64,000 nucleotides of DNA from an uncultured Atopobium sp. (GCA_938045565.1 CALIAZ010000046.1:1-64000), one strand, 5' to 3'; positions 44,516-55,344 are shown, counted from the stretch's first letter. Program-made: numbers and translations. Notes: generated by a model not told the origin, from the sequence alone.

Positions 44516-47473
44516 ATGACATCCAAGTATTCGCAGATGAACAGCGCGTTTTCTGTTGGCACGCTTCATGCAGAAGACAAGAGCTTTGAGGTAATCTCAG
44601 CTGAGTGGGTTAACGAGATTTCTGGCTACGTGTACATCTTTAAGCACATTCCCACAGGTGCCCGCCTTATGTGGTTTGCCTGTGACGATGATAACCGCTC
44701 GTTTGCCATTGCTTTTAAGACACCTCCTGTAGATCACACGGGCGTCTTCCACATTCTGGAGCACTCAGTTCTTTGTGGCTCCGATGTCTATCCTGTTAAG
44801 GAGCCGTTTGTTAACCTGCTCAAGACCTCTATGCAGACGTTCTTGAATGCAATGACTTACCCTGACAAGACGGTTTACCCTGTGGCAAGCACTAACGTAG
44901 CCGACTTGGAAAACCTCATGAGCGTGTACCTGGACGCTGTCTTGCATCCTGCAATCTATAAGCGCAAGCGCATCTTTGAGCAGGAAGGCTGGCACTTAGA
45001 GGCTGACGAGCAGGGCAATCTTAGCTACAACGGCGTTGTCTTCAACGAGATGAAGGGCGCGCTCTCTGACCCAGATCGCGTGCTCTACGATTCTATCAGT
45101 GAGGCCCTCTTCCCTGATACCGCCTACGGCAAAGAGTCTGGCGGCAAGCCTCGCGCAATCCCCGAGCTCACCTACGAGAACTTCCTGGACACCCACGCAC
45201 GCCACTACGACCTCTCTAACAGCTACACCTTCCTCTACGGCGACCTTGATTGCGAGCGTGAGCTCTCCTTTATTGCCCAGAGGTTTGCATCTGCCGAGAA
45301 ACGCGATGCAGGTGCCCCTAATCCACTCAACCTGCAGGCACCCGTGTTGCCCGAGCCTTGCCAGGTCCGCATGAACACCACAGCCGACAACTCCAGCGTT
45401 GGCCTGGGTTACGTGCTTGGAACGCCTGATCAGCGCAACAAGATGATGGCAGCAGACATCTTGTTTGACACCCTCATGGGCTCCAATGAATCCCCGCTCA
45501 AGCGTGCAATTCTTGACGCAGAGCTGGGCGATAACTTTAGCTACTATCTCTCCGATGACCTTGCACAGCCAATGCTCTTCTTGCAGCTCAAGGGTCTCAA
45601 AGAAGGAGCAACTCAGAAGTTCCGTGAGCTGGTAAAGACCACCTGCCAGAAGATTGCCACCGAGGGCATTGATCCAAAGAAGCTCAATGCGTCCATTGCA
45701 CTTGCAGAGTTTAACCTGCGCGAGAATGATCAGCCTTACTCAAACGGTATTGAGTACACGCTGCGTTCGCTCTCAAGCTGGCTCTATGACGACGCACGTC
45801 CTCTGGACTACATCCGCTACGAGGACGCCATTGCGTACGTCAAAGAACTTGCAGCTCAGAAGGGCTTTGAGAAGCTACTTCTGGAGCTCATTTGCAATAG
45901 CAAGCACGCAGCTCAGGTTGAGCTTGTCCCCACAGACGAGGGAGACGCTCAGGAAGAGGCCGCTGAGTTGGAGCACCTTCGCTCTACACTCACCGATGAA
46001 GATGTCGAGAAGATCCGCGCAGAAGTTGAGGCACTCCGTTTGGAGCAAGAAACACCTGACGCTCCAGAAGACTTAGCCAAGCTGCCGTCCCTCTCGCTCA
46101 GTGATATCGGTGCAGGTAGAGAGCGTCCTGCTGGCTTTGAGGTTAAGGCTCCCCTGCCATGCATCGCGCATGAGCTGGACACTCACGGCATTGACTACGT
46201 CTACCATTACTTTGATCTGACTAGCGCGGTTACCTTTGAAGAGCTTCCACTTGTGGGCATTCTTGCTGAGGCTCTGGGCAAGCTTGATACGGCATCACAC
46301 ACCGCGTCTGAGCTGGATATCCTTATTGAGAGCAACCTTGGTCACCTCTCGTTCTTCACAGACATCTACGACCAAGACACGCTTGACCAGGCGCACCCTG
46401 CCTTCATTGTTGCTGCAAGTGCTCTTGCCGAGAAAACCCAGGGACTTGCAAGCATTCCTTCTGAGGTTTGGTCTAGCACGCGCTTTGACGATTTGAGCCG
46501 CTTAAAGAACATCTTGATTCAGCGTCGCATTGCGCAGGAGCAGTACTTTGTTGGTGCTGGTCATACAGCAGCGCAGAATAAGGCTTTGACTGCCTACTCT
46601 GCAGCTAGTCGCGCAAACGATGCTCTAGCAGGCGTTGGCTTCTATGAGTACCTAAAGAACTTGCTTGCCAACTGGGATGAGCGCGCCCCTCAACTTGCAA
46701 AAGACCTGGATGCGCTCACCCGCAAGATGTTCCGCGCAGACAACGTTACGGTCAGCTTTACTGGCTCCGCTCAGAGCCGCGAGGCATTCTGGCAAGCAGC
46801 GGGAGACCTTGGTCTTAAAATTGGCAATGAATCGCAGGCAGATAACGCAACACCAACCCTTGTTGTCCCTGAGGGTAAGCTGCAGCACGTGGCGTATATC
46901 ATTCCGTCAAACGTCTCCTACGTTGGCCTCTCTTATCCAAACGTTGCCCATGCAACCAATGAACAGCAGGGTAACTGGCTCATCGCCACCAGAGTTCTGG
47001 GTCTTGACTATCTCTGGAACGAGGTCCGCGTCAAGGGTGGCGCTTATGGCGTCATGTTCAGAAATTCCATCGCTGGCCTGCAGAGCTTTGTCTCCTACCG
47101 AGACCCTGCCCTTGATGCGACCCTCGACCGCTATGTTGGTGCAGGTAGCTGGCTCTCTGAGTGGACTCCAGACGCTGACGAGTTTGAGGGCTACGTAGTT
47201 GCCTCTGTGGCAGGCGTTGACGCTCCTGTTCCTGCTCGTATGCTTGCTCGCAGGCAAGACATTGAGTACTTCAACCATCGTGATCCAGAGCGCCTTCTTA
47301 AACTTCGCGAGAAGATCCTTCACGCCCAGGTTGATGACATCAAAGAACTGGGAAGCACCATGCCTCAAACCTATGATGACCTCTCGATTGTTGTCTTTGG
47401 CGCCAAGGATGCCATTGAAGCATCCAAGCTTAATCTTGAGGTTGTCGACCTCTTTGGCGGCCAAGAGAACTAG
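44516..47473 (+). CDS. M16C metalloprotease, presequence-protease-like
   Basis: This 985-residue zinc protease of the insulinase superfamily has the inverted zinc motif HILEH (His79, Glu82, His83) and the distal Glu in VVFNEMKGALSDP (Glu178). Four homologous domains form a closing chamber, and the length and N-terminal catalytic site fit the PreP/M16C group, which degrades unfolded peptides. It lacks a signal peptide, so it acts in the cytosol. No clear ribosome binding site precedes the ATG; a -10-like TATAGA lies only about 16 bases upstream, so a leaderless transcript is possible. Confidence 0.93.
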   Translation: MTSKYSQMNSAFSVGTLHAEDKSFEVISAEWVNEISGYVYIFKHIPTGARLMWFACDDDNRSFAIAFKTPPVDHTGVFHILEHSVLCGSDVYPVKEPFVNLLKTSMQTFLNAMTYPDKTVYPVASTNVADLENLMSVYLDAVLHPAIYKRKRIFEQEGWHLEADEQGNLSYNGVVFNEMKGALSDPDRVLYDSISEALFPDTAYGKESGGKPRAIPELTYENFLDTHARHYDLSNSYTFLYGDLDCERELSFIAQRFASAEKRDAGAPNPLNLQAPVLPEPCQVRMNTTADNSSVGLGYVLGTPDQRNKMMAADILFDTLMGSNESPLKRAILDAELGDNFSYYLSDDLAQPMLFLQLKGLKEGATQKFRELVKTTCQKIATEGIDPKKLNASIALAEFNLRENDQPYSNGIEYTLRSLSSWLYDDARPLDYIRYEDAIAYVKELAAQKGFEKLLLELICNSKHAAQVELVPTDEGDAQEEAAELEHLRSTLTDEDVEKIRAEVEALRLEQETPDAPEDLAKLPSLSLSDIGAGRERPAGFEVKAPLPCIAHELDTHGIDYVYHYFDLTSAVTFEELPLVGILAEALGKLDTASHTASELDILIESNLGHLSFFTDIYDQDTLDQAHPAFIVAASALAEKTQGLASIPSEVWSSTRFDDLSRLKNILIQRRIAQEQYFVGAGHTAAQNKALTAYSAASRANDALAGVGFYEYLKNLLANWDERAPQLAKDLDALTRKMFRADNVTVSFTGSAQSREAFWQAAGDLGLKIGNESQADNATPTLVVPEGKLQHVAYIIPSNVSYVGLSYPNVAHATNEQQGNWLIATRVLGLDYLWNEVRVKGGAYGVMFRNSIAGLQSFVSYRDPALDATLDRYVGAGSWLSEWTPDADEFEGYVVASVAGVDAPVPARMLARRQDIEYFNHRDPERLLKLREKILHAQVDDIKELGSTMPQTYDDLSIVVFGAKDAIEASKLNLEVVDLFGGQEN

Positions 47474-47499
47474 GTCTGGTAGCTGCAACAAAAATATTC

Positions 47500-47539
47500 A
47501 AATCAAGGGGATGCGGAAGTTTCTGTATCCCCTTGATTT
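47500..47539 (+). terminator. Hairpin after the M16C protease gene
   Basis: A perfect 13-bp stem (AAATCAAGGGGAT with its complement) lies 27 bases past the stop. Only a short T-rich stretch follows, and a second 9-bp hairpin (ATATTCTCA, 47540-47569) comes directly after, so the two may act together. Confidence 0.7.
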
Positions 47540-47692
47540 ATATTCTCAATAAAGAACTGCTGAGAATATGAACTCTTTATGTGTACTGATTCTTAGATTA
47601 ATTTTACCTATCAAATTAATCTAATCTGTCTTCTAACGTTCATATTTATTATTCCTTCGGAAAAATGAAGGATAAAACCTAAGGAATTCACT

Positions 47693-48112
47693 ATGAAGGT
47701 TTGGCGGAACATTTACGATAAGAATCATGTGCTTAGATGCAAAATGTATTTAGAAGACTATCTAGCACCTTATAGCTATGAAGAAATTGAACCTTATCTT
47801 GACTTACTTGATCCTTCAATTTACATAACGGTTGAGACCTTAAACCAGAATCCTTTTGTCATGATTGGCCAGGATGACAATAATCCCGATGAAGATTCTG
47901 ACGAGGATATTGAACAAGAGAATACGAAAAAACTTATTAAGGGTATTTTCAAGTTCTTCATCGGAAGAATGATTCCACTCATTGTTATTTACAGTCTTTC
48001 AACTGGCGCAATTCATCCAGGAGATGGGCATATATTTGGAATTTCTAACCTCGTTATAGTAATGGTGGCCTGGTTTATCCTAGTTCCAAAAATACTCAAA
48101 TCCGTTAAATAA
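47693..48112 (+). CDS. Small membrane protein of unknown function
   Basis: This 139-residue protein has an acidic, soluble N-terminal part (about residues 1-75, with DDNNPDEDSDEDIEQENTKK) and two C-terminal hydrophobic helices (FKFFIGRMIPLIVIYSLST, LVIVMVAWFILVPKIL). I recognise no family. It has AAGGAATT before the ATG and AT-rich codons, like the surface protein gene downstream, with which it may have arrived. Confidence 0.65.
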   Translation: MKVWRNIYDKNHVLRCKMYLEDYLAPYSYEEIEPYLDLLDPSIYITVETLNQNPFVMIGQDDNNPDEDSDEDIEQENTKKLIKGIFKFFIGRMIPLIVIYSLSTGAIHPGDGHIFGISNLVIVMVAWFILVPKILKSVK

Positions 48113-48258
48113 AATCATAAATATTTCAACTAAGTATTAAATTAAGAAATAGAAAGTAATAACTATGACTACAGAAAAAACAAACGCCAACAACGGACAA
48201 GCAAGAAACAGAGACTACTGAAACTAAAAGTAAGCCCTTTCCTAAGAAAGCACTCGGA

Positions 48259-49398
48259 ATGAGTCTTGCCTCTGTAGCAGTAGCAGCAGCACTTGGATTC
48301 GGTGTAGCATACGCAAATGGTGTATTTACGCCTAAAGCAGCCCCAACTCCTCCTGCTGTGGCCACGCAGGAAGCTACAAAGGAAAACAAGGTTGAGCTGA
48401 GCCAGGAAGCTGTAGCTGAGGCTACAAGTGAGCTATCCTATGGCGGTAGGGACGTATCTGTTACAAATCCTGTAAGTGTTTCTATTAAAGACGGCCATGT
48501 AATGGTTGTTGAAACGGTTAATGATAGTGCCGCAAACAACGTTTGGTATGCACCTCGCCGTGCTGCTGCTCTTGCAGCTCGTATCGCTGAGACTACCGTT
48601 AAGGGAGCAAGTGAGAACAAGCCAGTTGATGTAGTTGATGTTACCTATGTAATCGCTGATACCAACTCACAGGTACAAATCGCTGTCGTAGATACTCCAA
48701 AAGCTGAGGCGGTAGAAGAAGCAGGAAAGCAAACTCCCCTTCCTGAAAAGAACGATCAGGAAGCCGATACAAAGCCCGCAGAAGATAAAAAAGATGATAG
48801 TAATGACACGTCTTCTGAGGTTAAAAATGATGATTCTACCAAAGAGGATAAGCCAGCTCCTGTAGTTGAGACTACAACGGACAAGGTTCTTAATAACTCG
48901 GACGGTTTTGTAATGAGTGAGGACACACACGCAGGACTTACTGAAGAAGAAAAGGGAAATGTAGGAACGTCAGGTGGTGTTAAGGTAACAAACCCAGAAG
49001 GAACTGAGATTGTACCTGCTACACCAGCTCCAAAGCCAGAAGATACAACTGAATCAGAAAAGCCAGCTACTTCTGAGCCAACAGAAGCTCCTAGCTCCTC
49101 AAATTCTTCTTCGTCTTCAAGCTCTTCTAGCTCTTCTTCTACCCCATCTCGTGAACGTAAGCCTATATACCGTACAGAGCAGGTTTGGGTAGTTGATCAA
49201 GCTGCTTGGACTGAGCAGGTTTGGGATCATTCTGAGATCGTTTTTACTGACGGCACAGTATTTACTGATAGTGGTGCTGCTTGGCAATACCAGAAAAAAA
49301 CGAAACTTTCTTACTCTACTCGTGAAGTGTATAAAGATGTATACCATGAAGAAGTTGGCCATTGGGAGTCACGTCAAGTCTTTGACCACTATGAATAG
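48259..49398 (+). CDS. Ser-rich surface protein, N-terminus probably frameshifted
   Basis: As it stands, the frame gives 379 residues: a hydrophobic N-terminal helix (MSLASVAVAAALGFGVAYA), an about 110-residue domain (LSYGGRDVSVTNPVSVSI, NVWYAPRRAAALAARIAE), a long Asp/Glu/Lys/Thr-rich stretch and a poly-Ser run. It ends with WVVDQAAWTEQVW-type Trp/Tyr-rich repeats as seen at the ends of many Gram-positive surface proteins. The ATG at 48259 leaves no positive n-region before the helix. A better start is the ATG at 48165, whose frame (MTTEKTNANN) enters the main frame if one G of the pair at 48195-48196 is removed; the result would include the basic KSKPFPKKALG. So the gene is probably frameshifted. 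Confidence 0.7.
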   Translation: MSLASVAVAAALGFGVAYANGVFTPKAAPTPPAVATQEATKENKVELSQEAVAEATSELSYGGRDVSVTNPVSVSIKDGHVMVVETVNDSAANNVWYAPRRAAALAARIAETTVKGASENKPVDVVDVTYVIADTNSQVQIAVVDTPKAEAVEEAGKQTPLPEKNDQEADTKPAEDKKDDSNDTSSEVKNDDSTKEDKPAPVVETTTDKVLNNSDGFVMSEDTHAGLTEEEKGNVGTSGGVKVTNPEGTEIVPATPAPKPEDTTESEKPATSEPTEAPSSSNSSSSSSSSSSSSTPSRERKPIYRTEQVWVVDQAAWTEQVWDHSEIVFTDGTVFTDSGAAWQYQKKTKLSYSTREVYKDVYHEEVGHWESRQVFDHYE

Positions 49399-49517
49399 AA
49401 AGTACGCGACTTCTATGTACTTGTTTTTACAGGTAAGACACGTATGCTTAAAAAGTAGAAGATAACGTCTTTTTGTGTCAGCTTCCACTTTATAAAAAGA
49501 TGTATGTTCTACATACG

Positions 49518-49542
49518 AGAAGGCCACTTACTGTGGCCTTCT
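49518..49542 (+). terminator. Intrinsic terminator of the Ser-rich surface protein gene
   Basis: A perfect 10-bp stem (AGAAGGCCAC with its complement) and a 5-base loop are followed by six T. It lies about 120 bases after the stop. Confidence 0.93.
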
Positions 49543-49689
49543 TTTTTGCGCAAAATGTATGGAAATTAAATAAGAGGGCTTGTGTTTGAATAAGTAAAAA
49601 GTCCAGCGTAGGATATATGATCCTCGCTTATACAAACAAGGATCGTACTAGACGTTCTTCTCGCCAAGCAATGCGCTCAGCCAGGCGCC

Positions 49690-52600
49690 TTACTCGCTTC
49701 TCAGCGCCTGAACTGGATCGGATTTAGCAGCTCTACCTGCAGGGATAAGACCTGCAAGAAGCGTCAGGACAACGCTGATCAGAATCAAAATAAGTGCTCC
49801 GTTTATCGGCAAAATCACCAAATTGTCTACGTTAAACATAGCCTTAACCACAGCATTTGCGGGCAAAATAAGCAGTTGTGTAATGCCAATACCCATAACA
49901 CCAGAGATAAGTCCTTCAATGAACGTCTCTGCATTGAATACGTTGGCAATATCTCGCCTGGAAGCACCAATGGAGCGCAGGATGCCAATCTCCTTTTTGC
50001 GCTCAAGCACCGAGATAAACGTAATGATGCCAATCATAATGCTGGAAACAACAAGTGAAATAGATACAAACGCAATCAACATCGCCGAGATCATATCAAC
50101 AATCAGCGTAACGGAGCTCATCAGCGCTCCAACAATGTCGGTATACGTAACTACCTTGGACTCTTCACCTGCGGCCTTTGCATCAGCGTTGTACGTATTA
50201 AGAATTTCAACAATCTTCTCTTTGCTTGCAAAGTCTTTAGGATAAATATTGATTGACGTGGGCTTATTAAGGTCCGCATATCCCATCTTAGAAAGATTTG
50301 ACTCATACGTTGCCGGCGTTGCCCTTAGCATTGACGCGGCAATAGCTGCTAGCTGCGATGGGTCAGCATTGAGCTTAAAGGCGCTTGCAAGCGTTGCTTG
50401 ATCTATCTGCATAGCATTGGACATATTTGCCGCAACGCCCTGCATAGCTGTATTGAGAGCGCCTACAATCTGATTTTGCATCCTGGAAGCAACCTGCGTC
50501 ATCACGCTGGTTAGCGCAGACTGCACGTACGCACTCATAGCACGCGTAATAGCTGCAGAAAGTGCACTTGCAATCTGTGATTGATAAGCACTCATAAGCC
50601 TCTGAGAAACCTCAGCCTGAACGCTTGGAAGGTCTGGGTTGGTACCTAACTTATTAGCCAAAGCAGTAACCAGCTGTTGCTGCAAGTCATCAGTATCAAC
50701 CGCAGAAGAAACTGTAGTCACAATCTGCGTGCGCACCTGATCTGTTGCAAGGTAGTCTGCCATAGTCTTGCCGGGATTAGCAGCACTCCAAGAGTTCCAT
50801 CCCAGAGCAATATTGCCCATAAGCGAAGAAATAGCAGCTTGTCCTCCTGGTTTGAAATTAACGGTAATGCCAGAAAGAATCTGCTGAATGTCTGCTGCAG
50901 AGAGCTCTGGGAAAGCCGCCGCCAGCGCAGCCGGATCAAGCGAAGACGTAACAGAAGACAGTACATTGCTGTCAGACAGATTAAGCTGTGACGGATCAAA
51001 AGCTGGTAGCTGCACGTCAGAAAGGTCAAGCGAGGACGTATCCAGCCCAGACAGATTAATTGACGAGAAGTTCAGTGCCTGTGGATTAAAGTTGAACGCT
51101 GAAGACAACACATTAGGATCAACGGAAATGAGAGAGCTGATAGAAAGTCCCTCAGAAGTTTGACCGTTCTTCTCGTCCTCAAAGGTTTTACCCGTGAAAA
51201 CATCAACGTTCGAACGATTCATCTGGTCCTGGACGATAGGAGATGCCTCTGCATCAGAAATCATCTTCTGAGTAAGTTGTGGTGTGTAGTAAATGCCCTC
51301 AGAAAGAGCTCCTGTGGTAGTTGGGTCTTTTGCCTGAACAACACCAACAATATGCAGGTCAGGTGCGTTAGCAATGAGGTCATTCATGTATGACTGATCA
51401 TCGGATTTGTCTGTCCAGACACCAAGATTTCCGTCCCATACATAGCGCTGATGAGGCATAACTAGCTTAAAGGTTGGAGACATCAGCTGGTCGTAGGTGT
51501 ATGTATTATGAGACTCTTCGATAGTGCCAGATTCTCCACTTGCAATTTTATCAACGGTAGAGCGCAGGCCAGCGTAGTCACGCAGGCCAAGCGTGTACTC
51601 CAAAAAGTCATCCATAGTGCCGTTTGGACGCAGCACCAGAACAGCCTCATTCCAAGCAGTAGGCCATCTACCAGCACGAACCGTATAACGGTCCTCGTAA
51701 ATGGAAGGATTTCCCGGAAGCTCATTAAACAGTGTGGTACTTACAAATGAAGAAAGCGGACTATATGACGGAATCTTAGGCGACACCTTAGAGAAGGTAA
51801 CATCTGGCTGCACCTGAACAGGATCAGAAGAGCCAGAGTCCGCGCCTGCTGGCAGGTAGATGAAGGGGCTTACGGAATAACCATACGTGATAGCACTGGC
51901 ATACGTATTAATGCCGCCACCATTATTATCGAGAAAAGCCTTCAAGCTAGTCAGATCATTGGATCCGATGCTTTCTGCCTGCATCCCCAACCTATTATTG
52001 GTAGGAATAGCGCCCTCAGCGGGCTGATTTTCTAGCTTTGCAGCTTCTGCGTTTTTCTGGTTTTGCGTCATCTCGCTTTGTGCGTCTTGCGTTTGAGAAT
52101 CAGCCGAGTCAGAACTGCTACCACTTCCAGAAATAAAGGAAGAAATATTAACGGACTGCTCAGAGATGGTGAGTGGATACATTGAAAGCGTATCCTCCTC
52201 AACCTTCTTGATGTACTCGTTTGCGCCATTTGCCAGCGCCAGAATTGCCGCAATACCAATAATGCCAATAGAGCCCGCAAACGCCGTCATAAGCGTGCGG
52301 CCCTTTTTGGTCATGAGATTATTAAACGAGAGACCCAATGCAGTCAGAAGCGACATAGAAGTCTTACGAGAAGGCTTAGCTTCTCGGCGAGCAACGCTTG
52401 CAACGTCAAATGGATCTGAATCCGCAGTTACCTGACCATCTGCCAGCTCTACGATACGCGTTGCATACTGGTGGGCAAGCTCTGGGTTATGCGTAACCAT
52501 GATGACCAGACGGTCCTGCGCCACCTCTTTGAGCAGATCCATAACTTGTACGGAGGTTGAAGAGTCAAGAGCACCTGTTGGCTCATCTGCCAGCAAAATC

Positions 52601-53082
52601 TCTGGGTCGTTTACCAGGGCGCGGGCAATAGCAACACGCTGCATCTGTCCACCAGAAAGCTGGTTTGGTCGCTTGTTTGCGTGTGCTTTAAGGCCAACCT
52701 TATCAAGCGCTTCAAGTGCACGTTCATGACGCTCTGCCTTAGGAACACCAGAAAGCGTCAATGCAAGCTCAACATTGCTTACCACGCTTTGATGCGGAAT
52801 AAGGTTATAGCTCTGAAATACAAAACCAATGCGGTTATTCCTGTACGTATCCCAGTCGCGCTCTTTGAACTTCTTGGTAGAAATGCCATCTACCAGCAAA
52901 TCTCCTGAGTCAAAGCGGTCAAGACCACCAATAACGTTGAGCATAGTAGTCTTACCCGAGCCTGAAGGACCAAGGATTGCCACAAACTCGTTATCCCTAA
53001 AAGCAACGGAAATATGGTCCATTGCGGTTTGTTCAAATCCACCAGTGTTGTAACGCTTTGAAATACCTTTGAGCTCAAGCAC
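49690..53082 (-). CDS. Fused ATPase-permease ABC transporter with very large extracytoplasmic domain
   Basis: This 1130-residue protein joins a MacB/LolD-type ATPase (Walker [10 protein letters not shown], signature LSGGQMQR, Walker [14 protein letters not shown]; residues 1-225) to one FtsX-type permease. One membrane helix lies at about 262-285 and three near the C-terminus, with [14 protein letters not shown] and [18 protein letters not shown], which are typical of the family. Between them is an about 640-residue extracytoplasmic region. It contains pentapeptide-like LxxLD repeats ([16 protein letters not shown]) and an about 100-residue Ala/Gln/Ser helical stretch. The start is a GTG with a weak site. 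It lies 47 bp downstream of a small membrane gene. Substrate and partners are unknown; peptide export, lipoprotein handling and mechanotransmission are all known in the family. Confidence 0.88.
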   Translation of the reverse strand: MLELKGISKRYNTGGFEQTAMDHISVAFRDNEFVAILGPSGSGKTTMLNVIGGLDRFDSGDLLVDGISTKKFKERDWDTYRNNRIGFVFQSYNLIPHQSVVSNVELALTLSGVPKAERHERALEALDKVGLKAHANKRPNQLSGGQMQRVAIARALVNDPEILLADEPTGALDSSTSVQVMDLLKEVAQDRLVIMVTHNPELAHQYATRIVELADGQVTADSDPFDVASVARREAKPSRKTSMSLLTALGLSFNNLMTKKGRTLMTAFAGSIGIIGIAAILALANGANEYIKKVEEDTLSMYPLTISEQSVNISSFISGSGSSSDSADSQTQDAQSEMTQNQKNAEAAKLENQPAEGAIPTNNRLGMQAESIGSNDLTSLKAFLDNNGGGINTYASAITYGYSVSPFIYLPAGADSGSSDPVQVQPDVTFSKVSPKIPSYSPLSSFVSTTLFNELPGNPSIYEDRYTVRAGRWPTAWNEAVLVLRPNGTMDDFLEYTLGLRDYAGLRSTVDKIASGESGTIEESHNTYTYDQLMSPTFKLVMPHQRYVWDGNLGVWTDKSDDQSYMNDLIANAPDLHIVGVVQAKDPTTTGALSEGIYYTPQLTQKMISDAEASPIVQDQMNRSNVDVFTGKTFEDEKNGQTSEGLSISSLISVDPNVLSSAFNFNPQALNFSSINLSGLDTSSLDLSDVQLPAFDPSQLNLSDSNVLSSVTSSLDPAALAAAFPELSAADIQQILSGITVNFKPGGQAAISSLMGNIALGWNSWSAANPGKTMADYLATDQVRTQIVTTVSSAVDTDDLQQQLVTALANKLGTNPDLPSVQAEVSQRLMSAYQSQIASALSAAITRAMSAYVQSALTSVMTQVASRMQNQIVGALNTAMQGVAANMSNAMQIDQATLASAFKLNADPSQLAAIAASMLRATPATYESNLSKMGYADLNKPTSINIYPKDFASKEKIVEILNTYNADAKAAGEESKVVTYTDIVGALMSSVTLIVDMISAMLIAFVSISLVVSSIMIGIITFISVLERKKEIGILRSIGASRRDIANVFNAETFIEGLISGVMGIGITQLLILPANAVVKAMFNVDNLVILPINGALILILISVVLTLLAGLIPAGRAAKSDPVQALRSE

Positions 53083-53129
53083 AAATTACTTCTTTCTTGT
53101 TGGGCTGTATGGAGCGTGGAGCTGTGCCG

Positions 53130-53651
53130 TTAGTTGATTGCATCTCCGTCAGTTGCATCGGTGTCAGCTGCATCGGTCTTCTCGCCAGCAGCTTTCTGAG
53201 CAGCTGTATCCTCTGCAAATGGATCAGTGGTAACGTCTTCAATAACCTTCTGCTGAGCCCAGCTCAAGCCATAGAACAGGCCAAAGAGCGCCCAGAACCA
53301 TGGTGCATAGAGCATGACAACCATAAGGATTGCAAAAAGTCCTCGGAGAAGAACCCAAGGAAGCACGACAATCAGAAAGAAAAAGAACGGCAGCACAAAA
53401 AGGATTGCAGCAAGCGTACGCAGTACAACTGCAACTGTCTTAGTTACCGAGAAACCAGTATTGCGTGCAATAAGTAGGCCCACCAAGCCAGCAACGCCAA
53501 AATACAGCATGATTGGCGCAACAATGTAGGAATAGAACAGTGGAGTAGAGGGGTCTTGGGTCAGCGTTTGCCTCAGAGCCATCAAAACAATTCCCAAAAC
53601 TGTCAAAACGCCAAGAAATGATGCGTTTCCAATAAAAGTCTTTTTCGTCAT
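53130..53651 (-). CDS. Membrane protein of unknown function upstream of the fused ABC transporter
   Basis: This 173-residue protein has four hydrophobic helices (about residues 8-30, 38-60, 70-95, 100-130) and an acidic cytosolic tail rich in Asp, Ala and Thr (TDAADTDATDGDAIN). AAAGGAG precedes the ATG. It lies 47 bp upstream of the fused ABC gene in the same orientation, so a joint transcript is likely, perhaps as an accessory subunit. I recognise no family. Confidence 0.75.
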   Translation of the reverse strand: MTKKTFIGNASFLGVLTVLGIVLMALRQTLTQDPSTPLFYSYIVAPIMLYFGVAGLVGLLIARNTGFSVTKTVAVVLRTLAAILFVLPFFFFLIVVLPWVLLRGLFAILMVVMLYAPWFWALFGLFYGLSWAQQKVIEDVTTDPFAEDTAAQKAAGEKTDAADTDATDGDAIN

Positions 53652-53794
53652 AGTTAACTCCTTTGATAAGGGGTATTAAGTATAGTGTAACTAGTACCTT
53701 GTTCCCGACCTTGCTTATTTCATACGCGGGATGTGGCTAAAACCGCTGCTCTCCATATGTCTCAAGGTCAAACGTTTGAATTAGAGGAGTTTTC

Positions 53795-55240
53795 ATGACT
53801 GATGCAGAACTCAAAGCAAGCGCCGAGGCGTTTGTTAACGAGCACTGGGAAGAGATTATTGAGGATATCCGCTACCTCGTGCAGGTGGAGTCCGTTGAGG
53901 ACCTGTCTCTAGCAGAGCCTGGCAAACCTTGGGGTCCAAAGTCTTATGAGGCACTTCGCCGTGGTCTTGAGATTGCAGAGCGCCTAGGCCTTGAGACTAC
54001 AGATGTAGATGGCTACCTGGGCTTTGGCGATCTTCCTGGTGAGTCCGAGAAGTACCTTGCTACCATCGCTCACTCCGATATTGTTCCTTTGGGCAAGGGT
54101 TGGACGGTAGACCCGCTTGACGTTACCCGCCGCGAGGGCTTTATTCTGGGTCGCGGCGTTCTGGACGACAAAGGTCCTCTGGCCCTCTCCCTCTGGGCAG
54201 CTCACTACTTTGTTGAGCAGGTCAAAAAGACTGGCAAGAAGCTTCCTTACACCCTGCGTGCCATCGTTGGTAACAACGAGGAGACTGGCATGGGTGACGT
54301 CCCTTACTACCTCTCCAAGTATCCAGAGCCAGCATTCTGCTTCACTCCTGATGCTGAGTTCCCTCTTATTTGCGGCGAGAAGGGCGTGTACCACGCTCAG
54401 TTCACTTCTCCAAAGATTGCTGGCGCAAACGGCGAGAAGATCGTTGAGCTTGATGGCGGCACCGTACCTAACGCTATTCCAGGTCTTGCAAGCGCACTGG
54501 TTCGCGCTGATGCATCTACCTTGGCTGACACTGATTCCATCAAGGTTGAGGACGCAGGTGTTGAAGATGATGGCACCAAGCTTGCTCGCATTAACGCAAC
54601 AGGTAAGGGTGGACACGCTTCCATGCCTGAAGGAACTGTCAACGCAATTGGTCTGCTTGTAACCTACCTGCTTGATAACAACCTCTGTGGAGAAGAAGAG
54701 CGTGGTTTCTTGACCTTCTCTAAGCAGCTTTGCTCAACTACTGATGGTACTGGTACGGGCATCCAGAGTGCTGACGATAAGTTTGGTCCTCTGACCTGCA
54801 TCTCTGGTACCATCCGCACCAAGGGCGATGTCTACGTACAAACCGTTGACTCTCGCTATCCTACCTCCACCACTGGCGAGGCTATCACTAAGCGCATGAC
54901 TGAGCTTGGCGAGGATCACGGTTGCACCTTTGAGGTTCTCTCCGATGCAGTACCTTTCTACATTGATCCAAGCTCTCCTGAGATTACTACCCTGCTTGAT
55001 ACCTTCCATGGGTATACCGGTAGCGATGAGCAGGCGTTTGTTATTGGCGGCGGCACCTATGCACGTCACTTTAAGCGCGCAGTTGCCTTTGGTCCTTATG
55101 ACAGCAAGGCTGCAAAAGACCTGCCAGAGTGGGTTGGTATGGAGCACGGTCCTGACGAGGGAATCTCTGAGGAGTGGCTCAAGCGTGCCCTTAAGATTTA
55201 CATTGTCAGTATTGCACGCCTGATGCAGCTTGACCTGTAA
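53795..55240 (+). CDS. M20 family dipeptidase (PepV/Sapep type)
   Basis: This 481-residue zinc peptidase cleaves dipeptides, probably in the cytosol. Metal ligands are visible in IAHSDIVPLGKGW (His), GRGVLDDKGP (bridging Asp) and GNNEETGMGD (catalytic Glu with Glu ligand), and there is a lid domain insertion with GKGGHASMPEG. The C-terminal GGGTYARHF supplies the last His. The length and GGGTYARH sequence fit the PepV/Sapep branch. AGAGGAG precedes the ATG. It is monocistronic with its own terminator. Confidence 0.93.
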   Translation: MTDAELKASAEAFVNEHWEEIIEDIRYLVQVESVEDLSLAEPGKPWGPKSYEALRRGLEIAERLGLETTDVDGYLGFGDLPGESEKYLATIAHSDIVPLGKGWTVDPLDVTRREGFILGRGVLDDKGPLALSLWAAHYFVEQVKKTGKKLPYTLRAIVGNNEETGMGDVPYYLSKYPEPAFCFTPDAEFPLICGEKGVYHAQFTSPKIAGANGEKIVELDGGTVPNAIPGLASALVRADASTLADTDSIKVEDAGVEDDGTKLARINATGKGGHASMPEGTVNAIGLLVTYLLDNNLCGEEERGFLTFSKQLCSTTDGTGTGIQSADDKFGPLTCISGTIRTKGDVYVQTVDSRYPTSTTGEAITKRMTELGEDHGCTFEVLSDAVPFYIDPSSPEITTLLDTFHGYTGSDEQAFVIGGGTYARHFKRAVAFGPYDSKAAKDLPEWVGMEHGPDEGISEEWLKRALKIYIVSIARLMQLDL

Positions 55241-55287
55241 AGCTATCGAGTAGCAGAACTGTTATAAGCAATAGCAACGCTACAAGC

Positions 55288-55322
55288 AAAGCCTCTGCAT
55301 CCCAGTCGGATACAGAGGCTTT
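55288..55322. terminator. Terminator between the M20 dipeptidase and membrane protein genes
   Basis: AAAGCCTCTG and CAGAGGCTTT form a 10-bp stem followed by T on the plus strand. The genes converge here, so it probably serves both. Confidence 0.88.
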
Positions 55323-55344
55323 TTGCAAGCAATCAAGAGAAGCG

